From assembly GCA_964017065.1 (NCBI GenBank), contig OZ024785.1, positions 14,511,100 to 14,575,099 on the forward strand: a DNA stretch of 64,000 nt, given 5' to 3'. The notes under the pieces are model-generated. The model was given only the letters and a program-made list of their open reading frames with translations. It did not search any database and was not told the origin of the DNA. Below, piece by piece: positions 1 through 10,099 of the stretch. Each line of letters begins with the position of its first letter. Position 1 is the stretch's first letter. The translations under genes and the position numbers were made by a program. Source of the DNA: Haliclona indistincta (lineage: Eukaryota > Porifera > Demospongiae > Haplosclerida > Chalinidae).

Positions 1-1
1 C

Positions 2-1129
2 AAACAACGTTTGCATAACAAAGACTCGCGATTTCGCAAAGATGCTTCATATGTATTCTATCTGCTGAATCAAAAAACCCTACGTGAAGTAGGTAACGGC
101 GTCTACAATGTTCTTCATTCCTCACGAGGAGTTGCTATGTCTGTTGAGCAGCTACTAGCTAAGGTTGAAGCCTCTGATGAACGGTTAGAAGCAAGCCTCT
201 TCACAATGCTTCAGTCAGTACGCGGTAGCAAACAGTATTGGTGGCAGCGTAAGAGTGATCTCAAGTGCATGGTGCGTAACTGGGGATCACCAACATTGTT
301 TCTCACATTCAGTTGTGCTGAATATGAGTGGAGTGACATGGCTCGTTACCTCAGGAAGGTAAACAATGTCTCTCCAAGTTACGATATGGGAAGACTTTGC
401 ACAGAAGATCCTATATCGGTTTCTCGAAAATTTTCTGAGAAATTTCATGCCTTCTTCCGCATTGTCATTTGTAAAGGTCAGATATTGGGTGAAGTAGAGC
501 ACTTCTACTGGAAGAAGGAGTATCAAGCCAGAGGTGCACCTCATTACCACGTCCTGTTGTGGATAAAAGATGCACCTGTTATTGGCTGTGATGACTCTGC
601 TGTTGTATTGAAATGGATCCAGGAAAGGGTTACTTGCCACATTCCTGACAAGAAAACCAGTCCTGAATTGCATGAGCTCGTCACAAGATATCAAATGCAT
701 AAGTGTAGTGCATATTGCAAGCGCAGACGAAAGGTCGGCAGTACGTTCATAACTTACTGTAAGTTTGGCTTTCCTCGTCCGGCTTGTGAAACAGGTATTG
801 TGCACTCTGTAGAAGACTCTCTTAAAACTCGTAAGAAAATCTACGAACTTCCACGAACAGAGTCAGAGGTTAGAGTGAATGACTATAATCCTCTGATTCT
901 GTTATTGTGGAAAGCTAACATTGACATACAGTTTGTGTCAGAGTCTTCTCTTGCATTAGCTCATTACGTTAGTGGGTATGTTACTAAAGCAGAAAGAAGC
1001 AACATGCAAGACATTTGGAGAGAAATCCAAGACAGTAAGAGCATTTATAGCAAGCTCTACAAATTTGGAATGAAAGCTTTGAGCTCACGAGAGTGTGGTT
1101 TGTATATGAGGCTGCCGACTTGTTGTTAG
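2..1129 (+). CDS. Helitron Rep (HUH endonuclease) part, N-terminus outside window, frameshifted at its 3' end
   Basis: This is the replication-initiator half of a Helitron transposase, which nicks single-stranded DNA for rolling-circle transposition. The frame is open to the left edge, so the true start lies outside the window. Numbering from the TTG codon at 11, the HUH metal-binding motif is H178-Y-H180 in a GAPHYHVLLW context. The paired catalytic tyrosines are Y319 and Y323 in HYVSGYVTK, the usual two-tyrosine arrangement of Helitron Rep. The flanking Helitron-like N domain is also recognisable. The frame stops at 1127-1129, a few codons after a TATAT run at 1103-1107. The protein continues directly in the next frame (AADLLLG), so one surplus dinucleotide separates Rep from helicase. 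Either the element is recently inactivated or this is an assembly error. Family assignment is firm. Confidence 0.9.
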   Translation, partial: KQRLHNKDSRFRKDASYVFYLLNQKTLREVGNGVYNVLHSSRGVAMSVEQLLAKVEASDERLEASLFTMLQSVRGSKQYWWQRKSDLKCMVRNWGSPTLFLTFSCAEYEWSDMARYLRKVNNVSPSYDMGRLCTEDPISVSRKFSEKFHAFFRIVICKGQILGEVEHFYWKKEYQARGAPHYHVLLWIKDAPVIGCDDSAVVLKWIQERVTCHIPDKKTSPELHELVTRYQMHKCSAYCKRRRKVGSTFITYCKFGFPRPACETGIVHSVEDSLKTRKKIYELPRTESEVRVNDYNPLILLLWKANIDIQFVSESSLALAHYVSGYVTKAERSNMQDIWREIQDSKSIYSKLYKFGMKALSSRECGLYMRLPTCC

Positions 1130-4116
1130 GTGACCACTTGACTGAAAAATCGGAAGCGATACAGTTCGTAAATGTATCTATGCCTCACAAACGAAATCGA
1201 CGACTCAAAAGTCACGCAGCTTTGACGGAGCTTTCAAAATCAGATCCTGATAGTGAGGATTTATTTGAGTCGAATCTTGTAGACGCATACTATCCCGATC
1301 GTCCTGATAAGCTTGAGGACGTGTGTCTTTACGACATTGTCGCTAATTACAGTTGGTATCACACTATTGTCAAAGGCGTGAAACAAACTGAATTCAAAAG
1401 GCGTGGCAAACCTGTGTTACCCAATCACAAGTTATATGATTTGAGAAATGAAAATCAGAAAGAAGATTATTACTATTCTCTAATCATGCTTTTTGTGCCT
1501 TTCCGAAATGAGAGTGAGCTTTTACTAGAAGACGAAACTGCTGAAGAAGCATTTAATCGTCATTTTCCTGATACTGGTGAAAACCGTTGCTTGACTCACC
1601 ACACTCGATTACAGCAGATGCTTGAATGTAATCGTAGTGTTAAACTAATCAATGAAGCCAGGCAATCTGATTGTCCAGAGCAAAAGGTTGATAGTGAGCC
1701 ACAGCTAATCTGTGAAGCAGTTGCTGCAATGCAGGATGCTGGAAGCATGGTCACTAAGTGTGAAGACACACTTAGTCTTTCCGATAGGACCAACATGTTG
1801 AATGCAGATCAGAGGCGAATATTTGACAAAGTCAAAGAGCATATGATTCACATGCAAAAACATGAAACAAATGATTGTTCTTGTGACTTACCTCCATTGT
1901 GCATGTTTGTCACAGGTGTCGCTGGAACAGGTAAATCGTTTCTTATCGAGACAATCAAAGCATTTGTAGCTCAACTGTGGCCTAGTACTGATTGCTCATG
2001 TGCCATAACTGCACCAACAGGTTTAGCTGCGTTTAATGTTGGTGGCATGACTATCCACCGGTTATTTCAGCTACCCGTCCAGCATGGGGGTAGGTCAGCC
2101 GTTCATTGGTCTTTACCAAAATCTGCTCACAAAGTGATGAAAGCAGCTCTGCGTAATGTGAAATTATTCATTGTAGATGAAATTTCAATGGTTAGTAGCC
2201 TCAATCTAGCTTACATTCATCTACGCTTGAATGAGCTATATGGAGGTGTTGACTACTTTGGAGCACGAAATATGATTGTTTTTGGTGATTTGCTTCAACT
2301 TGAGCCTGTTGGTGGTCAACCAGTATTTTCAGCTGTACCTGACACTGTAGTCAAGTACAGAATAGGCTGTGCAACCTCTCCCAATATATGGGAAGAAACT
2401 ATTGTATACGATGGGCTAACCATCAACGAGCGCCAGAAAGGTGATAAAGACTATGCAACGCTGCTTAATGGTATTAGAATTGGCGAAGTTACAAGCTCCA
2501 CCATTAGCACTCTCCAATCAAGAGTGTTTACTTGCTCATTGACTGAGAAAATTGCTGAGTTGCAAGAACAAGGAATAATGGTAGTAACGTTTTTTCCTAC
2601 ACGCAAGCAATGTGACGAGCTAAACAATAAAATGCTCAAATCTCTTCCTGGTAAATCATTCGAACTAGAATGTACTGATGATGTTGACGAAACTGTCAGT
2701 AAACTTAAGTGGACAAAAACTGCTGACAAACAACTCCATCAATTAAACCATGATTGCAACATGACTGGAGGACTGCAAAGTATTCTAGTGTTAGCTATTG
2801 GAGCACGTGTTATGTTACGCCGTAACATTGACACAAAGAAAGGTCTAGTCAATGGTTCATTGGGTACAGTTACTGCAATAACTAAACAATTTGTAACTGT
2901 ACAATTTGATCACCTGACCAGCCCATATCAGGTTGAAAGGGTCAAGAGCAGATTCGTTGTTATGAAAAACTACTATGTTCGTCGAGAACAATTTCCGTTG
3001 ATTTTGGCATATGCTGTTACTATACACAAGTCACAGGGATTGTCCCTGGACCATGCCATTATTGATCTGTCGGATAAAGTTTTTTGTGCTGCAATGGCTT
3101 ATGTCGCTTTGTCTAGAGTAAGATCACTCACGGGCTTGCATCTCCTCTCATTTGATCCAAAGTCCATTATAGTCAGCAATCAATCTTTAGAGGAGTATAA
3201 TCGTCTACGTAAAATGTATAGACCTGATCTTCCTCTGTACACCATTCCTGTCCAACAGGCTTCTAAACGTAAGCTTGTTGGAAAACCTGATACTGACCAA
3301 GTAGATACTGTGGTTGTTCCCAGCAAGAAAATAAAATGCTCACAAACCACTACCAAGCAACAAAGAGCATTTGTTAGCACCCAAGGCACTAAGCGTAAAC
3401 GAACTAGCACTGCCCCTGTTCAAACTGCTAAACCAGCCAAAAGAGCTTGTAATAGTAGTGCTCCTAGCGAGCGACTTCACACTACTGCTAGTACACAAAA
3501 TGATGATTGCTTAATTGCAGGGTCATTTGATCCAGCACGTACACAAAGATGGCCGTACAACTACTATCCTGTAGACTTAGATTGGCAACAAAACGCTTGC
3601 GCTACTCTTGGTCTAGAACACCATCATCCACCACCCAGACATAGAGGTGGTGGTGCTAGTGTGCCTCTCACTCCACCTGATCACAACCATACTAAAGACA
3701 TAGTTGGTGATGGGAACTGTATGTTCCGTTCCTTTTCATATGTGATCACTGGTTCACAAGCTCAGCACATGGCAGTACGCCAAGCTATATTAGATCATAT
3801 GGTAGCAATCTCCCATCTGTTGTATGCTCACCGGTATGATTTGTTTGCAGGTTACTCAAGTGTACAACAGTACATAGAGCGTACTAAAATGAATCAAAAT
3901 AAGACTTGGGGCTCTGACATTGAGATAATAACCTTATCTCATCTCATCAACACGTGCATTTTTACCTACAGTACACAAGATCAAAATTGGTACAGGTTTA
4001 GTCCACATTCTGTTGATAGAACCTTGCCCGATGACATAACACAAAGAGCAATGTATTTGAGATATCTCCCTGGGCATTATGATGTTGTCCTTAGAACATT
4101 ATCTCCAACTGTATAG
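1093..4116 (+). CDS. Helitron Pif1-type helicase with C-terminal OTU cysteine protease
   Basis: This is the helicase half of the same Helitron polypeptide. The GTG at 1093 is only where the frame opens; homology continues from the Rep frame at about 1105. Superfamily 1 motifs appear in order, numbered from 1093: Walker A GVAGTGKS (residues 275-282), Walker B IVDEIS, motif III FGDLLQLEPV, then IHKSQGLSLD and AYVALSRV near the end of the helicase core. A low-complexity basic linker follows, then an OTU-type deubiquitinase-like domain with DGNC (D873-C876) and the late histidine in GHYDVV (H995). OTU domains are known additions to some animal Helitrons. Apart from the upstream frameshift the frame is uninterrupted for 1,007 codons, which suggests recent activity. 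I could not find a convincing CTRR 3' terminus downstream. Confidence 0.92.
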   Translation: MWFVYEAADLLLGDHLTEKSEAIQFVNVSMPHKRNRRLKSHAALTELSKSDPDSEDLFESNLVDAYYPDRPDKLEDVCLYDIVANYSWYHTIVKGVKQTEFKRRGKPVLPNHKLYDLRNENQKEDYYYSLIMLFVPFRNESELLLEDETAEEAFNRHFPDTGENRCLTHHTRLQQMLECNRSVKLINEARQSDCPEQKVDSEPQLICEAVAAMQDAGSMVTKCEDTLSLSDRTNMLNADQRRIFDKVKEHMIHMQKHETNDCSCDLPPLCMFVTGVAGTGKSFLIETIKAFVAQLWPSTDCSCAITAPTGLAAFNVGGMTIHRLFQLPVQHGGRSAVHWSLPKSAHKVMKAALRNVKLFIVDEISMVSSLNLAYIHLRLNELYGGVDYFGARNMIVFGDLLQLEPVGGQPVFSAVPDTVVKYRIGCATSPNIWEETIVYDGLTINERQKGDKDYATLLNGIRIGEVTSSTISTLQSRVFTCSLTEKIAELQEQGIMVVTFFPTRKQCDELNNKMLKSLPGKSFELECTDDVDETVSKLKWTKTADKQLHQLNHDCNMTGGLQSILVLAIGARVMLRRNIDTKKGLVNGSLGTVTAITKQFVTVQFDHLTSPYQVERVKSRFVVMKNYYVRREQFPLILAYAVTIHKSQGLSLDHAIIDLSDKVFCAAMAYVALSRVRSLTGLHLLSFDPKSIIVSNQSLEEYNRLRKMYRPDLPLYTIPVQQASKRKLVGKPDTDQVDTVVVPSKKIKCSQTTTKQQRAFVSTQGTKRKRTSTAPVQTAKPAKRACNSSAPSERLHTTASTQNDDCLIAGSFDPARTQRWPYNYYPVDLDWQQNACATLGLEHHHPPPRHRGGGASVPLTPPDHNHTKDIVGDGNCMFRSFSYVITGSQAQHMAVRQAILDHMVAISHLLYAHRYDLFAGYSSVQQYIERTKMNQNKTWGSDIEIITLSHLINTCIFTYSTQDQNWYRFSPHSVDRTLPDDITQRAMYLRYLPGHYDVVLRTLSPTV

Positions 4117-5670
4117 TCATGTTCTACATTACCATGTAAAGTGAAATGTATTGAGCTCTGTACAGAGTGACGGATGAGCATGCTAAAATTTTCTGTTCTC
4201 CATTAATAATGCATTTGAATTGGTCGACCACTGGTGGTTCACCCCTATAGAGCACCATAGTATGTGGAGTTATTGGGGTGACATGTTCGCTGTGAGGTGT
4301 TAATACCGGGTATCAGTATTGATAAATGACCAGTGCTCCTCTGCACCTTGTCCTCCAACCAATGATCGGCTGAGCTTGAGTGTGTTCATAAAAAAGAGGT
4401 TGTCATGTTCCCGGTATGCATGTGCATAATTGTGTGCACATGAATGTACACACTCGCCCAGTGGACACCATTCAATTAAATTTTTGAGAGCCAATCCTTG
4501 TCATCAACATGGGAAGTATAGTGTTGTCTGTATGCTTCGCCATCTGTGCACATGATTATTACATTATTGTCTCTTACAGATGGGTCAATCGCACTAGTAT
4601 ATGTGCGTGGTCTTTATAAGACCAAATAATTTTTCCACTCTGTGAGACTGCACCTTGTCGTTGGTAGAGTGGCTAAGTATCCATTGTGGCTGCTGGTTTA
4701 AAATTCCTAACGTCACATTTGGAGAAACTGAGACAGTCTCATAGTTTTTCCAAAGATGAACTAAAGGTACTAGAATAACTACAATTTGCAATTGATTGAC
4801 TTGACTTAATTTTTTATTGTTGCAGGTGATGATACTAATGACATTGATTGATCCAACACAATAGCTTCTCAACTTAATATTTATGATAATCTTTTTAATA
4901 AAAATAATTTTAATAATAAATTATTATAACTGACAATCATCAAAGTTTCGGTCACTTTAGTTACTGCATCTCAGTGTCTCCATAATAAAATTTCAGACTC
5001 GATATACACACTTAGGGTTTTGCATGTAGCTGTTTTCTCCGAATTGTCGGAGCGAGAAATCGGACGCGCTTCAAACGCTAAATTAAAGTGGACCAGTCTT
5101 CACTCTTTTCGGCCCACAAACATACAGAACATTTTGCACAATGCACCCTGCAACGGTTTTCCTGGATGCTGATTTGCCACATGATTAGTAGGCTAGCACA
5201 ATGACATCGTGCATGGCGATCGATCTGGCCTCAGAACAGCAATTGCTATTTTAACGGACAGGAAAAATTGTACCTCACGTGACTGAAGACCGCTCCCATA
5301 TCCATGGCAACAAGACTCACAAGATGAAATTCAATGAACTTGGAATAATGACAAGCTATTAAACTTGAGCATGAAGTCGGATAATGAAAGTGATTATGAG
5401 GTTGACTTATCAGTCAATAAACTTATTAATTAAGCCAGATTTCTCATAAGCTATGATACTATATACGAACTATATGGCTGGACTCATCCCGGCACTGCAT
5501 GACTGGGTGCGGCACGATGTCCATGCACTGATGCATGCAGTAATTGATGAACCAATATCTTCTTAGCTTATAATAGAAACATGTTAACAATAAAATTATT
5601 TTTCTTAATAAGATAATAAATAGTTTAATATTCATAGAAAAAAATAATTAATTAATCCGTGAATAAAAAA
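4117..5670. other. Non-coding stretch after the Helitron body
   Basis: No gene is supported here. It presumably includes the Helitron 3' end, but I see no clear hairpin followed by CTRR-T. Short open frames on the minus strand (4300-4494, 4594-4872) have no recognisable motifs. The stretch is AT-rich towards its right end. Confidence 0.5.
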
Positions 5671-6240
5671 TTTTTAAGAAAAAAGGACACAAACAAGAAA
5701 GAAAAAAGATTTCTTACGAAATCAAAAGGATGTAGGGATGGAGATGCAATGAAGAAATCTGCCACTGGTCCACAATGTAAACCAACAAGCTAGATAACAA
5801 GGAATACATGGTAACGGCATACGATTGACTGCATGGAGTCATGATGATAATAGACCATCATCCCTACATCAGTGGCTGTAAAAATTATAAGATAATCAGC
5901 CATCATGCAAACTTATTTCATCACTGCAAAAAATAAAAACCAAGTACCGTAACCCTCGCGCATGCGCCGAGGGTTAATAAAGACTAATTTAATGCAAGCC
6001 AGCATGCATGTGTCGTTCAACTGAGCCGGCTAGCTATATAACTAACATGAACTGCAGCCACTGATGTAGGGATGATGGTCTATTATCATCATGACTCCAT
6101 GCAGTCAATCGTATGCCGTTACCATGCATTCCTTGTTATCTAGCTTGTTGGTTTACATTGTGGACCAGTGGCAGATTTCTTCATTGCATCTCCATCCCTA
6201 CATCCTTTTGATTTCGTAAGAAATCTTTTTTCTTTCTTGT
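5671..6240 (-). mobile_element. Solo long-inverted-repeat element (stem-loop head of the hairpin-ended family)
   Basis: Two arms of about 185 bp (5690-5880 and 6055-6240) are near-perfect reverse complements around a roughly 175-bp loop. The outer sequence reads AAGAAAGAAAAAAGATTTC, the family signature also found at 11.4, 20.8, 32.5, 33.9, 54.6, 57.0, 58.8 and 60.0 kb. The left side keeps the family's body-proximal AAAAAAGGACACAAAC stretch, but no body follows, so this is a truncated or solo copy. The loop holds one copy of a short GC-rich palindrome (5941-5976) that recurs at 22.7 kb. The right arm supplies the last codons and stop of the neighbouring receptor gene. Confidence 0.85.
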
Positions 6241-8839
6241 TATAATTGGGATCAGCAGCCTAAGATAGCCGTCTAAACTATTTGGTCCAAGAGCAGCATC
6301 CATTACAACAGTGTAGCTTTTCAGTACAGACAGAGGAGGAGCTATACACACCAGAGTGGTGCCTGAGCTGCTTTGCTGACAAGTTACCTGAAGAAGAGAA
6401 AACTTGCTCATGCACTAGTATACGTAGATGAGCTACAGTATACTGTATTATACATTAACAGTAGAAGACTGTAGACCATTGTTGAACTGTAGTCTTGGCT
6501 GCTGTGAAACATTGAGATACTGTCCAGTGAATGTGAGTTTGATACCACCACTGCATGTGACAGGAAGATGAGGAGAGGACCATTGACACACATCATCTCA
6601 TCACTCACGATCTGATGGTTTGTTGAGGTGTTAGTCCAGTATAGACAGGGTTGTTGAGGTACTGGTAAGTGACTGAGTTGTTCTGCACCATGGCATTGTT
6701 CACAGTCACTAGAACCACTCCAGACATGTCAGCAGTAGAAGCGCTCCAGCTGCACACGATTTCATTAGCATAGATAGACCTGAGAATAATTAATATATCT
6801 CTGGATTTTGCTAGAGACTGTTACTATTGCTCACGTGATATCACAGGATGGTGTCCCCATGGTCTGTCTCCTCCTCCCAGTATTGCCATTGGCCACCAGT
6901 GATACTGTAGTCCTCTCAGTGTTACCAATATCCAGGTCCTCTCCTCTTATTATCACTACTGTCCCTCCAGCAGCTGGTCCGTATGATGGACTCACAGAGT
7001 ATACTCTCGGCTGACCAAGCCGGAACTGACCAGATCGGAACTGAATGGGTTCTTTATAACAAACATTAACGACCACATCAACACTCCCTGGCTGTATTCG
7101 ATTGCTAATACTAATGTCACATGTGATTCTACTTCCTTTCAGGTAGTAGTCCTTAATGGGAGTACAGGAGAGACTACCCACTGTGATACTGATGATATCA
7201 CTAAATGATGTTCCCAGATTAGTACCATTAATGGTCACTGTGGTCCCTCCCTCTGTGGGACCACTATCCGGAGAGATACTAGTGATCATTGGTGACAAAC
7301 AGCCACAAGGTGTGGTGGTCAAGTTGGTAGAGCATGTTGCTGAGGTATGAACACAAGTATTATCACACCATCCACAGATACCATCAGATATACAATCATG
7401 ACAACTACATGTATAAGGATGGAGAGTAATGACATGATACATTCATCAATAGAAGGAAACGTACGTATTGGCTCTAGAGCAGTTGTAGAATGTGTAATCA
7501 AATTTCTCACAAAATAATTGCTTGTTGCGTGTATTGTACAAACTGAAACTAGTCTCTGAAATAAAAAAATAATAATGATCAGAATAGATGCATTAGATAA
7601 TCTTTATGCAAACCTAGCTTGATATCAGAGAGTGCAGGGATGGAGGAGGTGAGGTCACATGACATTGTCTCTGATAAAGTTGTGTTGAATGTGATTCCTC
7701 TCTCCTCATTACTGAACACACACAGTGTCATCTCTCCAGCTAGTATGAGAGGAAGAATACCTGGACTTGTACTCAATGATATGTTGACCTGAATGCAGCA
7801 GACCATGCATGCATGATGATCATGTCAATATGACCAGCTCTAACTCACCTGGTATGGAACTGACTCTATCTCTGATATGAAGTGAGGAGGATCAAATGTG
7901 ACTCTAGTAATTTTTTGGTGTAAAGTATATACTACATTGCTCCAAACACTTGTATCATTATTGATGCAGGCAATGTCAGTAACATATGGTTTGCGAGAGA
8001 GTGGATGCCTTAAATAGAATCTCGTCAGGCAATGGGTTCCAATAAAAGCAAATCTTTGAGGGCCCCAGTATGCATCTCTCGCCCAGTTCAGTTCTCCACA
8101 TTTGTATGTGTAAATAGCGTAAACTCTGATACCATCAGTCGCCATTACTGCTTGAAATGAGTTACCCTTTGCCTATACAGATAAAAATGTCAAATCAAAG
8201 GGTCTATTTATAATGATAAAATAATCTTTAACTTACACAATTAGCAAATCCTTCTGGACAAACATTGATCCATCGTACTGCTAGAATCCAACGAGCTCTA
8301 AACACTGATGAGCATTGTTTCAATACAGTATCAGTAATATAGCTATTGACAATATCAAATATATCTTGACGATTGTTGAGATGAGATTCATTGAGTGCAG
8401 CATACAACACTTTTCCTTTTTTAGTGAGATCAGAGTTTGCTAAGTATGGAACTATACTACATGTACATGTACATGATGATGAAACAAGACTAATGTATCC
8501 CTGATAGCTTGAAATCTGAAACATATGTAGCGATAGATCGTCCCATATTTTTAAAAAGATCACCCACATATATATTGAGCCAATTGTATTTGCTAAATCT
8601 TGGTTGTTCTGTCTCACTGAGTATGGAACCATCACCATTGACACGAGTTTCATTACCCAGATCAAGAAATGGCAGTTCAGTCTGCACTGCTGCTGCAGGC
8701 ATCAAAGAAACATATATCACACTTCAGTAGTAAAGTACAACAGCTTACCGGTGCTGAAAGAATGGTTGAAAGACAAGGCTATCATCGTGATGATTATAGA
8801 TACACTGAATGAACCAGTGTGCTGCAGTGGAGACATCAT
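6181..8839 (-). CDS. NIDO-PSI-IPT receptor paralogue 1, truncated before the membrane anchor (10 exons)
   Basis: Predicted exons in transcript order are 8839-8749, 8692-8568, 8515-8237, 8172-7849, 7788-7614, 7555-7465, 7404-6835, 6779-6609, 6550-6460 and 6387-6181. All introns are GT-AG, 52-72 bp, and every junction keeps phase, giving 707 codons plus stop. The first exon starts MMSPLQ and has a hydrophobic signal-peptide core. Next comes a nidogen-type NIDO domain (about residues 60-265; motifs LYAALNESH and FQAVMATDG). A PSI Cys module follows (CHDCISDGICGWC), then IPT/TIG folds with ISPDSGPTEGGT and VSPSYGPAAGGT, and a third IPT. Homology with the paralogue at 60.5-64 kb stops near 6250. 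The frame then runs into the inverted-repeat element and stops at 6181, so the product lacks a transmembrane helix and tail. NIDO plus PSI recalls plexin-domain-containing proteins. The ligand is unknown. Confidence 0.8.
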
Positions 8840-9135
8840 GATCTACACATGCATCAATGCAGATTCAAACATGGGTAGCTGCTTTTATTGTTCTAGGTTG
8901 ACATTTTTCTAGGAAACCCACTGTTTGGTGTTGTTTACAGACCACTGCTGCATGGGGCATGTTCCAGAATACCGGGCTCTGCATGAAGAACAGATGTTGT
9001 TTTGCTTCTATAGCTATCTGTAGTAATTACTGACTTGCATGTATTATAGCTCACTGACTCATCATAAGCCACTACATGTGTTAAAATTATGACAATTATC
9101 ATAAAAGATGCAAATACGGAAGGCTTGCAGTACAA
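8840..9135 (-). promoter_or_regulatory. 5' flank / leader of receptor paralogue 1, conserved in a second copy
   Basis: The sequence upstream of the first receptor exon recurs at 48687-49048 with high identity, so a 5'-flank unit has been copied. It contains a minus-strand frame starting at 9135 (MYCKPSVF, hydrophobic core, then AYDESV) that also resembles a signal peptide. In the 48.7-kb copy this frame is broken by an early stop, so I treat it as leader or alternative first exon rather than the main start. No TATA box or other promoter motif is claimed. Confidence 0.4.
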
Positions 9136-9199
9136 ACCTCATCACATTCTAATTATTGTGTATAATTGTGCAGCTAAATGCAACTTTTAAGCATCAACT

Positions 9200-9317
9200 C
9201 AATGAGGTTGGAACCTTGATGAGAGACAGTTGTTCACGACCGAGAGGTCAGGTGGAGTAGAAGGTCCTGCTCTGAGCGCCTGCATGACAGCTTGATCAGT
9301 AATTCTCTGACCAGGCA
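9200..9317 (-). other. Possible terminal exon of an unidentified minus-strand gene
   Basis: A pyrimidine-rich acceptor (CCCTCTCCCGGCAG, minus strand) precedes an open frame containing MPGQRITDQAVMQALRAGP and ending in TGA shortly before 9200. Its composition is protein-like and unlike the flanking AT-rich sequence. I do not recognise the family, and no partner exon was found. Confidence 0.25.
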
Positions 9318-9401
9318 TTATAACTGCCGGGAGAGGGAAACCAGCATGAATATAAATGATTTAGCATTGATGAATTTCAGTATAAAACATGTAAACGCTT
9401 G

Positions 9402-9526
9402 TAGTAAAAGGAATGTAAGAAATAAGATAAAATACTACCTCCCTAGTCAACTAGTAAATTAAGCATACTATTGAAAGCAGGTAACTAATGGAGGTAGCAT
9501 TAATTATTAGTACACTCCTTTTACTA
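9402..9526. mobile_element. Small palindromic MITE-like element
   Basis: Terminal inverted repeats TAGTAAAAGGAATGTA and TACACTCCTTTTACTA enclose a second inverted pair (CTACCTCC / GGAGGTAG), giving a foldback of about 125 bp. A target duplication is not clear. Confidence 0.5.
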
Positions 9527-10099
9527 GTATCAGTACTTACATTTATAATGTTTTTGTAGATTGCTCATTGTATTCTCATTTCACATACAAAATAAAATCC
9601 ATACTTATCTACTTCTGAGCAAAAACATTATTGCACAACACTAACACAAAATGACACACTGACATACATATGTGAGTGACATACATAACTGCCAATGGCA
9701 TTATCTTCTTGAAGTGTATTGTAGCTGTTCAGTATAATTATTGTACTGTGGCTAACTAAACCTCCTGCATCACTAGATTTTGTTTGACTTGTTGAATGTT
9801 TCTGAAACCACAATTTATTTAAGGTTTCGTTGACTCAGACGAGTCCACTGTGTGTTCAGCATACTTGCTGTTTCTGTGTCTTTGTACTCTGTAACATGTT
9901 GTTCAAAAATTCACAAACCCTAAATCTCACAAATATTTTTTTCTTTAAAATGATGTTTTTATTACTTGCTTATAGTGGGTATTGTTTGTATACAGCATGT
10001 GAGCTTCACTAGCATGTTCTAGTTAAACATCACTCTTCGATTTATGAATCATTTGTCAAGGAATGTATTCTCAAAATGTCATCCTGTGAGTAAACATAT
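9527..10099. other. Non-coding stretch
   Basis: AT-rich sequence with no supported gene, repeat or RNA. Confidence 0.5.

Noticed and set aside
4117..5000. Helitron 3' terminus (hairpin plus CTRR-T)
   Set aside because: Several CTAG or CTAA strings occur, but none follows a convincing hairpin, so no end was assigned.
8935..9135. Upstream frame MYCKPSVF... as the receptor start
   Set aside because: It looks like a signal peptide, but the frame is broken in the 48.9-kb copy, and the exon at 8839-8749 gives a signal peptide joined in phase to the next exon.
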